The translations under genes and the position numbers were made by a program. A DNA stretch of 64,000 bases, from positions 248,001-312,000 of the forward strand of contig NZ_JARYGY010000006.1 of the NCBI RefSeq assembly GCF_029906345.1, read 5' to 3'. This DNA is from Aquimarina mycalae. GTDB lineage: Bacteria; Bacteroidota; Bacteroidia; Flavobacteriales; Flavobacteriaceae. Of the stretch, positions 33,909 to 42,328 are shown in pieces. Position 1 is the stretch's first letter; each line of letters begins with the position of its first letter. The notes beneath the pieces were generated by a model that worked only from the letters and a program-made list of their open reading frames with translations, did not search any database and was not told the origin of the DNA.

Positions 33909-34403
33909 GTGAATAAAGAATTAGAACATAGTTTTGTAACCAATCTTGAGCAAAATCAAAATATTGTGCACAAGGTCTGTAGAATATATACAAATGATGC
34001 AGACTCACATAATGATTTGTTTCAAGAGATAACAATACAGTTATGGAAAGCATATCCCAAGTTTAGAGGAGATGCTAAGTTTAGTACCTGGATGTACAGA
34101 GTGTCGTTGAATACGGCTATAACACTATATCGTAAATCGAAGCGAAGCATTAAAACAGCAGATTTCGATGCAGTGAATTTTAAAATAGCAACCGAAGAAT
34201 ATGACGATGAATCTGAACAACAGCTTAAACTAATGTATGCAGCAGTAAAACAACTAAATGATATTGAGAAAGCCTTGGTTTTCTTATATCTGGAAGATAA
34301 ATCATATAAAGAAATTGCAGAGACAATGGGAATCTCTGAGGTAAATGCAAGAGTAAAAATGAATAGAGTGAAGACGAAGTTGAAAAAAATATTAAACCCA
34401 TAA
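33909..34403 (+). CDS. ECF-type RNA polymerase sigma factor
   Basis: The 164-residue protein starts at a GTG (VNKELEHSFVTNLEQNQN as M). Region 2 contains DLFQEITIQLWKAYPKFRGD and FSTWMYRVSLNTAITLYRKS; region 4 contains ALVFLYLEDKSYKEIAETMG and SEVNARVKMNRVKTKLKKIL. It is a group-4 sigma factor that would read a small set of promoters. The next gene starts 2 bases after its stop and encodes a membrane protein, so that is the likely anti-sigma partner. No close auto-regulatory site is seen. Confidence 0.9.
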   Translation: MNKELEHSFVTNLEQNQNIVHKVCRIYTNDADSHNDLFQEITIQLWKAYPKFRGDAKFSTWMYRVSLNTAITLYRKSKRSIKTADFDAVNFKIATEEYDDESEQQLKLMYAAVKQLNDIEKALVFLYLEDKSYKEIAETMGISEVNARVKMNRVKTKLKKILNP

Positions 34404-34405
34404 GC

Positions 34406-35029
34406 ATGGATGAATTAGAATTATTAAAAAAGGACTGGAAGAATCAGGACGATGCGCTTCCTAAGTTATCATATAACGAAATCTATAAGATGATATTAAA
34501 AAAATCATCATCTATGGTAAAATGGATTTTTATCATAAGTATTATAGAGTTTGTTTTATGGTCTTCGATTGATATAATCGTTAGATTAAGCGGAAGATAT
34601 GAAGAATTAGAAGTTCTTGGATTAGAAAACTTTTCTATTGTTGCAACTATAATATCTTATGGGATATTAATATATTTCATGATAAGATTTTATATAAATT
34701 ATAAAAATATTCAAACTACAGATTCGGCATCAGTATTGATGAAAAATATATTGAATACAAGAAAAACTGTAAAACAGTATGTTTGGATTAATATAAGTTT
34801 TATTGCATTATCAACTTTTGTTGTTACTATGTATATGGCGTTTTTTACAGATGAATATACCAAGCAAGCTTCAGGAGAAGAAGTACCTGTATATCTAATT
34901 ATAATATCATCTGTAGTGTTAATAATCATTTTTGTAACATTGTTGGCATTACTATATAGGTTGATCTATGGTATACTGACCAGAAGACTGAAAAAAAATT
35001 ACAAAGAACTTCAAAAATTAGAAGTGTAG
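34406..35029 (+). CDS. Membrane protein, likely partner/anti-sigma of the ECF factor
   Basis: The 207-residue protein starts 2 bases after the sigma factor stop. A charged N-terminus (MDELELLKKDWKNQDDALPK) of about 30 residues would face the cytoplasm and could bind the sigma factor. Four membrane helices follow (for example MVKWIFIISIIEFVLWSSID and VYLIIISSVVLIIIFVTLLA). There is no zinc-binding anti-sigma motif, so it belongs to a different type from the classic ZAS family. The anti-sigma role is inferred from position and topology. A strong bidirectional terminator follows. Confidence 0.72.
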   Translation: MDELELLKKDWKNQDDALPKLSYNEIYKMILKKSSSMVKWIFIISIIEFVLWSSIDIIVRLSGRYEELEVLGLENFSIVATIISYGILIYFMIRFYINYKNIQTTDSASVLMKNILNTRKTVKQYVWINISFIALSTFVVTMYMAFFTDEYTKQASGEEVPVYLIIISSVVLIIIFVTLLALLYRLIYGILTRRLKKNYKELQKLEV

Positions 35030-35040
35030 AACTAAATAAA

Positions 35041-35068
35041 AAATCCCTGATCAAATCGTCAGGGATTT
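35041..35068. terminator. Bidirectional terminator
   Basis: The perfect 10-bp stem AAATCCCTGA / TCAGGGATTT (35041-35050 with 35059-35068) with an 8-base loop is flanked by A-rich sequence on the left and T-rich on the right. It lies between the convergent membrane-protein and LETM1-related genes and serves both. Confidence 0.85.
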
Positions 35069-35069
35069 T

Positions 35070-36251
35070 TTATTTATTCTCGTTAAATGCAGAAGGAAGT
35101 AATTGAGGAATAAACTTAACCAATAAAGGTAATAACAAACTACCTCCTGGTAGGATAAAAATTGCAAGCGAAGGTATCGTTTTACAAACATCTAGTAACT
35201 GCTGTTTTACCTGTCGCTTTTCTTCTTTAGATAAATCCCTTACTGCAGATTGCCCTAATAGAATCATTAAATCTTTACTTTCAGAGATCTCTTTGATTAA
35301 TCTTTTCTTATTTCTAAGAATTAAAACACTTACAGTCCTGGAAGTTTGTTTGTAAAAATGATGAGCAGGATTAGAATAATTAAAAAATGATATATCTTCT
35401 TTATGATCCTTTACAAATGACTGTACTGAACGCAAAGATTCTTTTACCCAGACATTCGATAATGAAAGCTCTGCGCCTAACGCACGTATAAAATCTTGTT
35501 CACCAAGATCAATTTCTTTATCATTCCATACAGCTAAACTTGTGAGATCAAGAATATATCTCTTTTCTAATTCATCCGTATAATCTTCAAGATGAATTTG
35601 ATCAAAACTGGCATCATCTTCTGTATTCACTTCAGTATACCTAACAGATGAAGCAAATAACTTAACCAATAACTCATCATGAGTATCTTTCTCTATTTTA
35701 GAATTTAAAGCAAGAAAAACAATATTGGTTAAAGTTTCTTCAAGTGAGGATGCATAGTCAATTGGATTTTTATCGTGAATCAAAAAATGCTCAAATGCCA
35801 ATACATCAATGAATAACAAAGCATTGGTTAATAAGTGACTAAAATTCTTTTTAAAAATAGATTCATTTGTCTGAATCCTAGTGTGCATGATTTTCTCTAG
35901 CTTTTCACTTTTATTGCTGGTTAAGGCATTAATGAAAGAAAAGAAAGATTTTTTGGTATCCAGATATTCATAAAACTCAATCAATGCTTTTATGCAATCT
36001 TTTGAATCTCCATTGTCAATGGTTTCATAATATGTAACCACCAATGCCGTAAAAAGATTGATTTTAGTTCTTTCTTCTTCAGAATAGACAATTCCTGATT
36101 CATTAGGTAATACTAATGCTACAGAAGTTCCGTATATAAAACCTACACTCTTAAGTTCTGGATATAAACTATCCAATGATGATAATGTATGAGACTCAAT
36201 ATCAAAGTCCCTTAGAAACTTATCTATCCAGCCAGTTGTTGAAGGGTTCAT
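35070..36251 (-). CDS. LETM1-related biofilm-associated protein
   Basis: The 393-residue protein starts MNPSTTGWIDKFLRDFDIES. It is mostly helical and soluble until near the C-terminus, where LSKEEKRQVKQQLLDVCKTI and FILPGGSLLLPLLVKFIPQL resemble the membrane-near core of LETM1 proteins (the PGG-x-x-L-L-P motif). LETM1-like proteins in Bacteroidota have been named biofilm-associated; the mitochondrial LETM1 works in cation exchange. Whether this protein transports anything is unknown. It is monocistronic, flanked by a bidirectional terminator and by the divergent DUF4331 promoter. Confidence 0.75.
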   Translation of the reverse strand: MNPSTTGWIDKFLRDFDIESHTLSSLDSLYPELKSVGFIYGTSVALVLPNESGIVYSEEERTKINLFTALVVTYYETIDNGDSKDCIKALIEFYEYLDTKKSFFSFINALTSNKSEKLEKIMHTRIQTNESIFKKNFSHLLTNALLFIDVLAFEHFLIHDKNPIDYASSLEETLTNIVFLALNSKIEKDTHDELLVKLFASSVRYTEVNTEDDASFDQIHLEDYTDELEKRYILDLTSLAVWNDKEIDLGEQDFIRALGAELSLSNVWVKESLRSVQSFVKDHKEDISFFNYSNPAHHFYKQTSRTVSVLILRNKKRLIKEISESKDLMILLGQSAVRDLSKEEKRQVKQQLLDVCKTIPSLAIFILPGGSLLLPLLVKFIPQLLPSAFNENK

Positions 36252-36357
36252 TGGTTAATAGGTGTTTACTACAAAGTTAAATTTATTTTTCATCTAACCG
36301 AATATGATTACAACTGGATGTGTAATTATTTTTATTAACAAAGTTTTAACGCATCTC

Positions 36358-36385
36358 GGAAAACCGCCCTTTTTATATCCTCGTA
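36358..36385 (+). promoter_or_regulatory. Candidate ECF-type promoter before the DUF4331 operon
   Basis: GGAAAACC (36358-36365) is separated by exactly 16 bases from CGTA (36382-36385), 34 bases before the ATG at 36419. An AAC-containing -35 with CGTA at -10 and a spacer of 16-17 is the common pattern for ECF sigma factors. The GC content stands out in the AT-rich intergenic stretch. Two ECF sigma genes lie in the window (33909 and 47536); which one, if any, uses this site is not known. Confidence 0.42.
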
Positions 36386-36418
36386 TGTATTGCCGTAAAC
36401 ATTTAAATTTTAATAAAA

Positions 36419-37102
36419 ATGAACAAGGTTAAAAAAACAAATTTATGGATCATTGGTGGACTTCTTAGCTTAGGAGTTGTACTGATGGCAGCGGATCATT
36501 TAGATGCTCCAGCAGTAGGAGGAACTACTGCAGATATTACGGATTTTTATGCTTTTGAAGGAGCAAATACAGAGAATACTGTTTTTGTAGCAAGTGTACA
36601 AAGTTCGCTGGCACCAGCAGGAAACTCAGCAACATTTGATGAAAACGTGTTAATAGAAATCAATATTGATAATGATGGTGATTTAGTAGAAGATCTTATT
36701 ATTCAAGCTATTCCCAGAGACGGAATTATGTATTTCTTTGGTCCGTATACACCTTCACAAACTGGACTTAACAGTACCATTGATGAAGATACACAGTACT
36801 TAGGTCAGGTTGCGATTAGTACAGGAGCTAATGCTGCTACTTCTGAGGCAAACGGAATCCAATATTTTGCTGGTTTGAGAGAAGATCCTTTCTTCTTTGA
36901 TTTTAATCAATTTAACGCGGTAGTAGGAGGAATGGCTCCTAATGGATTCAATAATCCAGGAAACGATGATTTTGATGGTACGAATGTGTTATCCATTGTC
37001 GTAGAAGTACCTAATGCTCTTTTAGGAGGAACATTTAGCCATCCTGCAGGAACAGGAGTTGAAGTATTTAATACTTGGGTAGAAGCAAAAAGAAAACAAT
37101 AA
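36419..37102 (+). CDS. DUF4331 family protein, N-terminal half
   Basis: The 227-residue protein has a signal/anchor segment (LWIIGGLLSLGVVLMAADHL) followed by the DUF4331 opening HLDAPAVGGTTADITDFYAF. It continues with FVASVQSSLAPAGNSATFDE and FGPYTPSQTGLNSTIDEDTQ and ends in FNTWVEAKRKQ. DUF4331 proteins are usually about twice as long; the part normally found behind the first half is carried by the next gene. The protein would be in the periplasm or outside. Function is unknown; the family is often near metal or redox genes. Confidence 0.78.
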   Translation: MNKVKKTNLWIIGGLLSLGVVLMAADHLDAPAVGGTTADITDFYAFEGANTENTVFVASVQSSLAPAGNSATFDENVLIEINIDNDGDLVEDLIIQAIPRDGIMYFFGPYTPSQTGLNSTIDEDTQYLGQVAISTGANAATSEANGIQYFAGLREDPFFFDFNQFNAVVGGMAPNGFNNPGNDDFDGTNVLSIVVEVPNALLGGTFSHPAGTGVEVFNTWVEAKRKQ

Positions 37103-37128
37103 TCAAGAATTTTAAAATAACAGATATT

Positions 37129-37743
37129 ATGAAATTTAATAATTTAAAAAATATATCAGCAGCTTTTTTAGTAGTAATGAGTTTGGCAAGTTGCAGTAGT
37201 GATGATGATGTAATTGTAGTTGATCCTCCAGCAGTGGTTGATTTTTCAGGAACTTTTTCTCAAGAAGATCAAATGGGACGTCCTGGAATTAACACCGTAT
37301 TCAGTGCAACTCCAGATATCGAAAATAGCTTTAATGTAACCATTCCTTCACAACAAGGAGCCGCTTTTCAATCTTTATTCGAAACACAATTAGCAGGATT
37401 ACACAGTGCGTTTGGTGCGACATATGAAAATAATATCCTTGGATTAGATATTACCACATTAACCACTGTATTAGCTTCAGATGTATTACAAGTAGCACCA
37501 GGAACTCCGACATCATATTTTGATGGAACAAATGTATTAACAGGTAGAACATTAACTGATGATGTTATTGATATCTCCTTAATATTATTATTTGGAGGAC
37601 AAAACGGAGATCGTTTTAATGGACAAGATCTTGATGGTGATGGAACACCAGATTTACCAATATTAGTAACAGATGGTGTTAGTAGTGCAGGTGAAACTCC
37701 ATCTAGTACATTTCCTTATGTCGAACCACCTCACGGTTCATAA
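37129..37743 (+). CDS. Lipoprotein resembling the C-terminal half of DUF4331
   Basis: I start it at the ATG at 37129, which opens a lipoprotein signal (NLKNISAAFLVVMSLASCSS) followed by acidic residues. The 204-residue product contains SQEDQMGRPGINTVFSATPD, the phrase that stands in the second half of full-length DUF4331 proteins. The gene begins 26 bases after the first DUF4331 gene, so both are in one operon and each half has its own export signal. The two products may assemble. The last residues (FPYVEPPHGS) have no sorting domain. Confidence 0.72.
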   Translation: MKFNNLKNISAAFLVVMSLASCSSDDDVIVVDPPAVVDFSGTFSQEDQMGRPGINTVFSATPDIENSFNVTIPSQQGAAFQSLFETQLAGLHSAFGATYENNILGLDITTLTTVLASDVLQVAPGTPTSYFDGTNVLTGRTLTDDVIDISLILLFGGQNGDRFNGQDLDGDGTPDLPILVTDGVSSAGETPSSTFPYVEPPHGS

Positions 37744-37769
37744 ATCAAGGACTTAAATAAATAAGTACC

Positions 37770-37870
37770 TCTGTCAAACTGAGTCTGTCGATACTAATTA
37801 TTAGAAAGTCAGCCCTCAAATGACCTTTAGCGAATTAAATCGCTGAAAATGATAGACTCAGCATGACAGA
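37770..37870. repeat. REP-like imperfect inverted repeat
   Basis: Left arm TCTGTCAAACTGAGTCTGTC (from 37770) and right arm ending GACTCAGCATGACAGA (37855-37870) are inverted copies with about 18 of 22 matches. A smaller hairpin with AGCGA/TCGCT arms lies between them. The TGTCA-x-x-CTGAG core is like palindromic intergenic elements I know from many Bacteroidota genomes. It stands between the DUF4331 pair and the TPR lipoprotein and would form a stable hairpin in the transcript. Confidence 0.65.
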
Positions 37871-37907
37871 CATTAATAAAAAATACAAATTTCAAAAAAC
37901 AAAACAA

Positions 37908-39200
37908 ATGAGAATTCTACACGGTATCATAGGTATAATGATTAGTATACTCGTTATTTCCTGTCAAAAAAATGAAAAGATTATAACAAACTCAGAAGAT
38001 TATACAATCTATTTGCAAGAGGAGCATAATCAAATAGCAAAAGACGCAGAAAAAGAACTTGAATTTTGGAATACCAAAATAAAAACTGACAGTTTACAAA
38101 TCACAGCATTAGCTCCTGCAGCGCAAGCATATTCAAAACTGTTTCAGGCAACGGGAGATATAACATATCTAAAACTGGCTGAACAAGCATTAACTAAAAC
38201 TGCAACCGTTGCAGCAATAGGAAAATCAGGTCATCTTTTGGCACTTGCACGTAATTATATTTCTCAGCATAGATTTAAAGAGGCTAAAGAAGTTGCTCAA
38301 GGAGCATATCTTTTAAAAACAAATACTGAGGCTACAGAAATGGTGCTATTTGATATTTCTATGGAATTAGGAGAATATGAAAATGCGCAAAAATATTTAG
38401 AAGGAATCGCAGATCAAAGTGATTATAACTTTCTAATTAGATTGGCAAAATGGAATGACTATAAAGGAAATCTTGATGCCACCATCAGGAACATGGAAAA
38501 AGCCAGAACGATTGCAGAAAATAGTAAGAAAAAAAGCCTGATGCTATGGTCTTATACCAATTTAGCTGATTATTATGGACATGCAGGTAGAATCAATGAT
38601 TCATATGATCATTATCTAAAAGCTTTGGCAATTGATCCTTCGAATGCATATGCTAAAAAAGGAATTGCTTGGATTGTATATTCATATGAAAAAAAGCCTG
38701 AAGAAGCTTTGAAAATATTAAATGCGATTACTACTACTTATCAAAGCCCAGATTATTTTCTTTTAAAAGCAGAAATAGCCGAATTCAAGAAAGATAATGT
38801 TACTAAAAAAGCAAATCTTAAAAAATATAGAAATGCAGTTAAAGATAAACGATACGGAAAAATGTACAATACCTACAATGCTTTGGTTCTTGCAGAGGAG
38901 TATCAGGCATTTGATCAGGCATTGGATATAGCTGAAGAAGAAATAATAGATCGTCCTACACCACAATCGTATGACCTAAAAGCGTATATACTTAGCCTAA
39001 AAGGAGAGCATCAAAAAGCATTAGAAATAGCAAAAGAGTTCATTGTAGATAAGACATATGAGCCTATGGCGAATTATCATATCGCAGAAATCTATAAAGC
39101 TAACAATATGTTAGAAGCAATGGACCCTATTAAAGAAGAGTTGTTGGAGAGCGGGTATGAATTAGGCCCAGTAACCTTCTCAAAAATTCAGAAGTTATAA
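37908..39200 (+). CDS. TPR lipoprotein
   Basis: From the ATG at 37908 the product has 430 residues and starts MRILHGIIGIMISILVISCQ, a lipoprotein signal. An in-frame ATG at 37863 lies inside the REP-like element and is less likely. The body is built of tetratricopeptide repeats (for example NLADYYGHAGRINDSYDHYL, KALAIDPSNAYAKKGIAWIV and SLKGEHQKALEIAKEFIVDK). It would be a periplasm- or surface-facing scaffold. The neighbours (DUF4331 pair before, beta-barrel after) suggest one complex in the outer membrane. Confidence 0.8.
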   Translation: MRILHGIIGIMISILVISCQKNEKIITNSEDYTIYLQEEHNQIAKDAEKELEFWNTKIKTDSLQITALAPAAQAYSKLFQATGDITYLKLAEQALTKTATVAAIGKSGHLLALARNYISQHRFKEAKEVAQGAYLLKTNTEATEMVLFDISMELGEYENAQKYLEGIADQSDYNFLIRLAKWNDYKGNLDATIRNMEKARTIAENSKKKSLMLWSYTNLADYYGHAGRINDSYDHYLKALAIDPSNAYAKKGIAWIVYSYEKKPEEALKILNAITTTYQSPDYFLLKAEIAEFKKDNVTKKANLKKYRNAVKDKRYGKMYNTYNALVLAEEYQAFDQALDIAEEEIIDRPTPQSYDLKAYILSLKGEHQKALEIAKEFIVDKTYEPMANYHIAEIYKANNMLEAMDPIKEELLESGYELGPVTFSKIQKL

Positions 39201-39217
39201 TACCATTTAAATGATCT

Positions 39218-40270
39218 ATGGCTATGAAATTTTTTGTAATTATTGTAATAGTTGTACTCGGGTTTAATGTGTCTGCCCAAGATGTAACAAAGAGTACAGA
39301 AATAAGTAACACTTTGGATACTTCAGAACCTTCATATTTTAAGGGTACTACAGAATATTATAAGTATTCTTATTTTAATGGTATTGTAAAAGTAGATCAA
39401 AGACAAGACTTATTCACTTTTATAAAACCAATAACGTATACAACTAATGAATATGTATATATAGATCATGCTTTTGATTATAAAAGATTAACCGTTATTC
39501 CTGCGATTAGATTAGACTATTTTGGAGATAACACTACGTTATTTACCCCATTAGTAGATCAAACAACAGCTAGTATCATTACAGCAACACAATTGAGCGC
39601 TTTGTATCAAGTGACTGATGAGGTTTCGGTATTGGTAAAACCTACAATTGGGTTTCAGAACAATTATATTAATATAGAGGAAAAAGGACGTACAAATAGT
39701 GCTTATGGAATTGATATCGGTTTACAGTACCTACTTTCTTCTAAACTCTCTTTACAAACAACATTCTGGAATTTTAATCTAGATAGTGGTTTTGTGTATG
39801 TTGATGATGAAGGACTTGTAGATTCAAGAGGAAAAGATAGAAGAATAGGAGTAGACATTGGTGTTACATATCAGATTAATGACTGGTTATTTTTTAATTC
39901 AGATTTCTTCTATGCAACATCAGAGATAGAAGATAACTCCTTAGAATACGAGTTTGCTGCCGAAGGAGGAATCAGTATAGATAATTTAAGAGGTTTTTCG
40001 GGAGGAATAGGATATAGATACTCTAGTAGGGATACTACCGAGGATGTATTGGCTAATGAAAATTATTTGGTGGTCGATACTTCGATCAATTACACATATA
40101 AAAACTTTACATTCGGAATGGCAATCGAAAATCTATTTAATGCTGCTTGGGGAGAACCAGAATTTGCTACAGCATCTAGATTAACTAATAAAATAGGATC
40201 TGTTGATGAAGGATATTTTGTGCCTGAGGATTCTTTTTTTATGAGTGCAGGAATAACATATAGTTTTTAA
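39218..40270 (+). CDS. Outer-membrane beta-barrel protein
   Basis: The 350-residue protein has a signal peptide (MAMKFFVIIVIVVLGFNVSA; the second Met at 39224 is an equally good start) and then alternating beta-strands to the end, closing with EDSFFMSAGITYSF, an aromatic-terminated last strand. Strand pairs such as YGIDIGLQYLLSSKLSLQTT and RIGVDIGVTYQINDWLFFNS and the phrase FTFGMAIENLFNAAWGEPEF resemble the barrel part of TonB-dependent receptors, but there is no plug domain. It is probably the outer-membrane channel partner of the three genes before it. Confidence 0.78.
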   Translation: MAMKFFVIIVIVVLGFNVSAQDVTKSTEISNTLDTSEPSYFKGTTEYYKYSYFNGIVKVDQRQDLFTFIKPITYTTNEYVYIDHAFDYKRLTVIPAIRLDYFGDNTTLFTPLVDQTTASIITATQLSALYQVTDEVSVLVKPTIGFQNNYINIEEKGRTNSAYGIDIGLQYLLSSKLSLQTTFWNFNLDSGFVYVDDEGLVDSRGKDRRIGVDIGVTYQINDWLFFNSDFFYATSEIEDNSLEYEFAAEGGISIDNLRGFSGGIGYRYSSRDTTEDVLANENYLVVDTSINYTYKNFTFGMAIENLFNAAWGEPEFATASRLTNKIGSVDEGYFVPEDSFFMSAGITYSF

Positions 40271-40298
40271 TTTTTGTTTTTTGATGTTGTTATGGGAG

Positions 40299-40331
40299 AA
40301 GCTTGTTTGCTGGGGCGCAGACAGGCTTTTT
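40299..40331 (+). terminator. Terminator after the beta-barrel gene
   Basis: The arms AAGCTTGTTT (40299-40308) and AGACAGGCTT (40319-40328) pair over 10 bp with two G-U pairs, then run into TTT. It lies 29 bases after the plus-strand stop and just before the convergent LytTR gene. Confidence 0.6.
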
Positions 40332-40336
40332 CTGCT

Positions 40337-41056
40337 TCAACTTTTTCGTAAAAAAGCCATGACTTCTTTTTTATAAGAAATTCCAATAGGTATTTCTTGT
40401 CCATCGATTTCAATATCATGTGCCGTAAATGCTGTAATCTCTAGCGTATTTATGATATATGATCGATGTACCCGAAGAAAATAATTAGGTAATTTCTTTT
40501 CGAACTCACTTATTTTATCCTTTGTTACGATTCGTTGTTCACGAATATGAATACGAACATAATCTTTCAGACTTTCCACATACAATACCTTTTTAAACAA
40601 CACCTTTACATATTTTCGATTTGTATTTACGTAGAGAAAAGAATCTTCAGTAGTTTTAATTTGCTCAATATCTCTTTGCAGTAGTTGTGGTCCTTCTATT
40701 TTGTCAAAATATTTATTTATTGATTTAAAAAAGCGATCCATGGTAATAGGTTTGAGCAAGTAATCTATTACATCTAGTTCATAGCTTTCTACTGCATAAT
40801 CTCGATAAGCAGTAGTAAATATAATACTAGGTGGATTTTGTAAAGATTTTACAAACTCGATACCAGTAATTCCTGGCATCTGGATATCCAGAAAGATAAG
40901 ATCGATAGATTCTTTTTTTAATACTTCAAAAGCCTCTATAGCATTCCAGCAACTTGCAATAAGTTCCAACTGCGAAAAATGCTTGATATGCCTCTCGAGC
41001 AAATCTAAGGCAAGAGGTTCATCATCAACAATCAGGCAATTGATCTTTTTCTTCAT
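40337..41056 (-). CDS. LytTR-family response regulator (second pair)
   Basis: The 239-residue protein has a receiver domain (CLIVDDEPLALDLLERHIKH, acceptor Asp in DLIFLDIQMPGITGIEFVKS, Lys in DYLLKPITMD) and a C-terminal LytTR domain (FLYVNTNRKYVKVLFKKVLY, YVESLKDYVRIHI and FLRVHRSYIINTLEITAF). Its ATG overlaps the stop of the kinase gene in an ATGA arrangement, so both are made together. It is a close relative in plan, but not a copy, of the regulator at 14550. Confidence 0.92.
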   Translation of the reverse strand: MKKKINCLIVDDEPLALDLLERHIKHFSQLELIASCWNAIEAFEVLKKESIDLIFLDIQMPGITGIEFVKSLQNPPSIIFTTAYRDYAVESYELDVIDYLLKPITMDRFFKSINKYFDKIEGPQLLQRDIEQIKTTEDSFLYVNTNRKYVKVLFKKVLYVESLKDYVRIHIREQRIVTKDKISEFEKKLPNYFLRVHRSYIINTLEITAFTAHDIEIDGQEIPIGISYKKEVMAFLRKS

Positions 41057-42126
41057 AATGTTATTCTTAGATTTACTTCGTATGATTCTTCCTGTTCTTC
41101 AACTCGGCATTCATATTGATCAGGATAGATCAATTCTAATTGACGTTTTACATTTTTTAAACCAATACCTTCTTTATAATTCGCATCATTATTTTGGGAA
41201 GCATTTGATTTGGTATTATATACTTTAAATCGTAAAATTTCATCTTTCGTCTCTAATTCAATTTTGATAATTGCTTTTTGGATAGCACCGCTTACTCCAT
41301 GTTTAAATGCATTTTCTACCAAGGATACTAAAATTAAAGGAGCAATTAAAGTCTTAGAATTATCAATTTTATGTTTAAAGTCTAATTGTAATCTATTTCC
41401 ATAACGTAATTTTTCTAAACCTATATAATGTTCCAATAATTCAATTTCTTTAGTAACCAACACTTGATTTTCTTTACATTGATAAAGCATATAATCCATG
41501 ATCTCAGAAAGTTTTGAAACTACATCAGGTGCTTTATCTGACTTGTCAAGAGTTAAGGCGTATAAATTGTTAAGTGTATTGAACAAGAAATGAGGATGAA
41601 TCTGTGCTTTAAGAAAATTAAGTTCGGCTGTAGCTTTTTCTTTTTGTAATGTATCTAGTTGATGTTTTTCTGTGGCTCTTGCCTTGATCATCTTGATAAA
41701 AATAAAGATGGATGTATAAAAATATAGTCGAAAAAAATATCCAAAAACTGTGAATTTGATATCGTAGATTATTTCTTTTAGAGATTCTTTAGGTCCTCCT
41801 GACTCAGCTAAAGTTTCAGCAATATGAATGTTGTTAAAACGATATATAATGGTAAAGATGATAGTGCTAACTATAAATGCAATAATGAATTGTATGTATT
41901 TCTTTTTTTGAAATAGTTGAGGAATTAAGTAATACGCCAAAAAATAGGTAGCTAACATTTTGGTTGGTAATCCAACACCTCTAAAGATTAATGCTTCTTT
42001 AAGATCCGTTATACTCTGATCCGAAGTAATAGGAGCAAGTACTAATACAAATAACCAAAACAGCGTGTGAGTTAATACACGATTTTGTAGTAGTCGATCT
42101 AACCAATTGTTTTCTTTTTCCATCAT
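41053..42126 (-). CDS. LytS-type sensor histidine kinase (second pair)
   Basis: I start it at 42126 (MMEKENNWLDRLLQNRVLTH, 357 residues); a longer frame to 42222 adds residues that do not look like this family. Four membrane helices occupy the first 150 residues, then TLQKEKATAELNFLKAQIHP with the phospho-accepting His in HPHFLFNTLNNLYAL, and the ATPase motif NAFKHGV and GIGLKNVKRQLELIYP. It is coupled by a 4-base overlap to the LytTR gene. Unlike the kinase at 18231 it has no 2TM domain. The signal it senses is unknown. Confidence 0.9.
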   Translation of the reverse strand: MMEKENNWLDRLLQNRVLTHTLFWLFVLVLAPITSDQSITDLKEALIFRGVGLPTKMLATYFLAYYLIPQLFQKKKYIQFIIAFIVSTIIFTIIYRFNNIHIAETLAESGGPKESLKEIIYDIKFTVFGYFFRLYFYTSIFIFIKMIKARATEKHQLDTLQKEKATAELNFLKAQIHPHFLFNTLNNLYALTLDKSDKAPDVVSKLSEIMDYMLYQCKENQVLVTKEIELLEHYIGLEKLRYGNRLQLDFKHKIDNSKTLIAPLILVSLVENAFKHGVSGAIQKAIIKIELETKDEILRFKVYNTKSNASQNNDANYKEGIGLKNVKRQLELIYPDQYECRVEEQEESYEVNLRITL

Positions 42127-42328
42127 TAATGAAAAGTAACGAAAAAAATGGATATGAATTTTTAGGATCGTCGAATTCGTGTTATCACCACCTGAATTTT
42201 GTGATACTACCTCCAAATTCAATTCAGAAGATAAACCCTATCATTATATCCGTTGTTTTTTTGTGCTGGTCTTTTTTACCGCTTTGGTATTAAGTTTAGC
42301 TATAGATTGGAACAAAAAACAGTTCATC

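Noticed and set aside
42179-42328. Longer start for the S33-like hydrolase, overlapping the kinase gene.
   Set aside because: The signal peptide begins at the ATG at 42329; the upstream part is out of keeping with the family.
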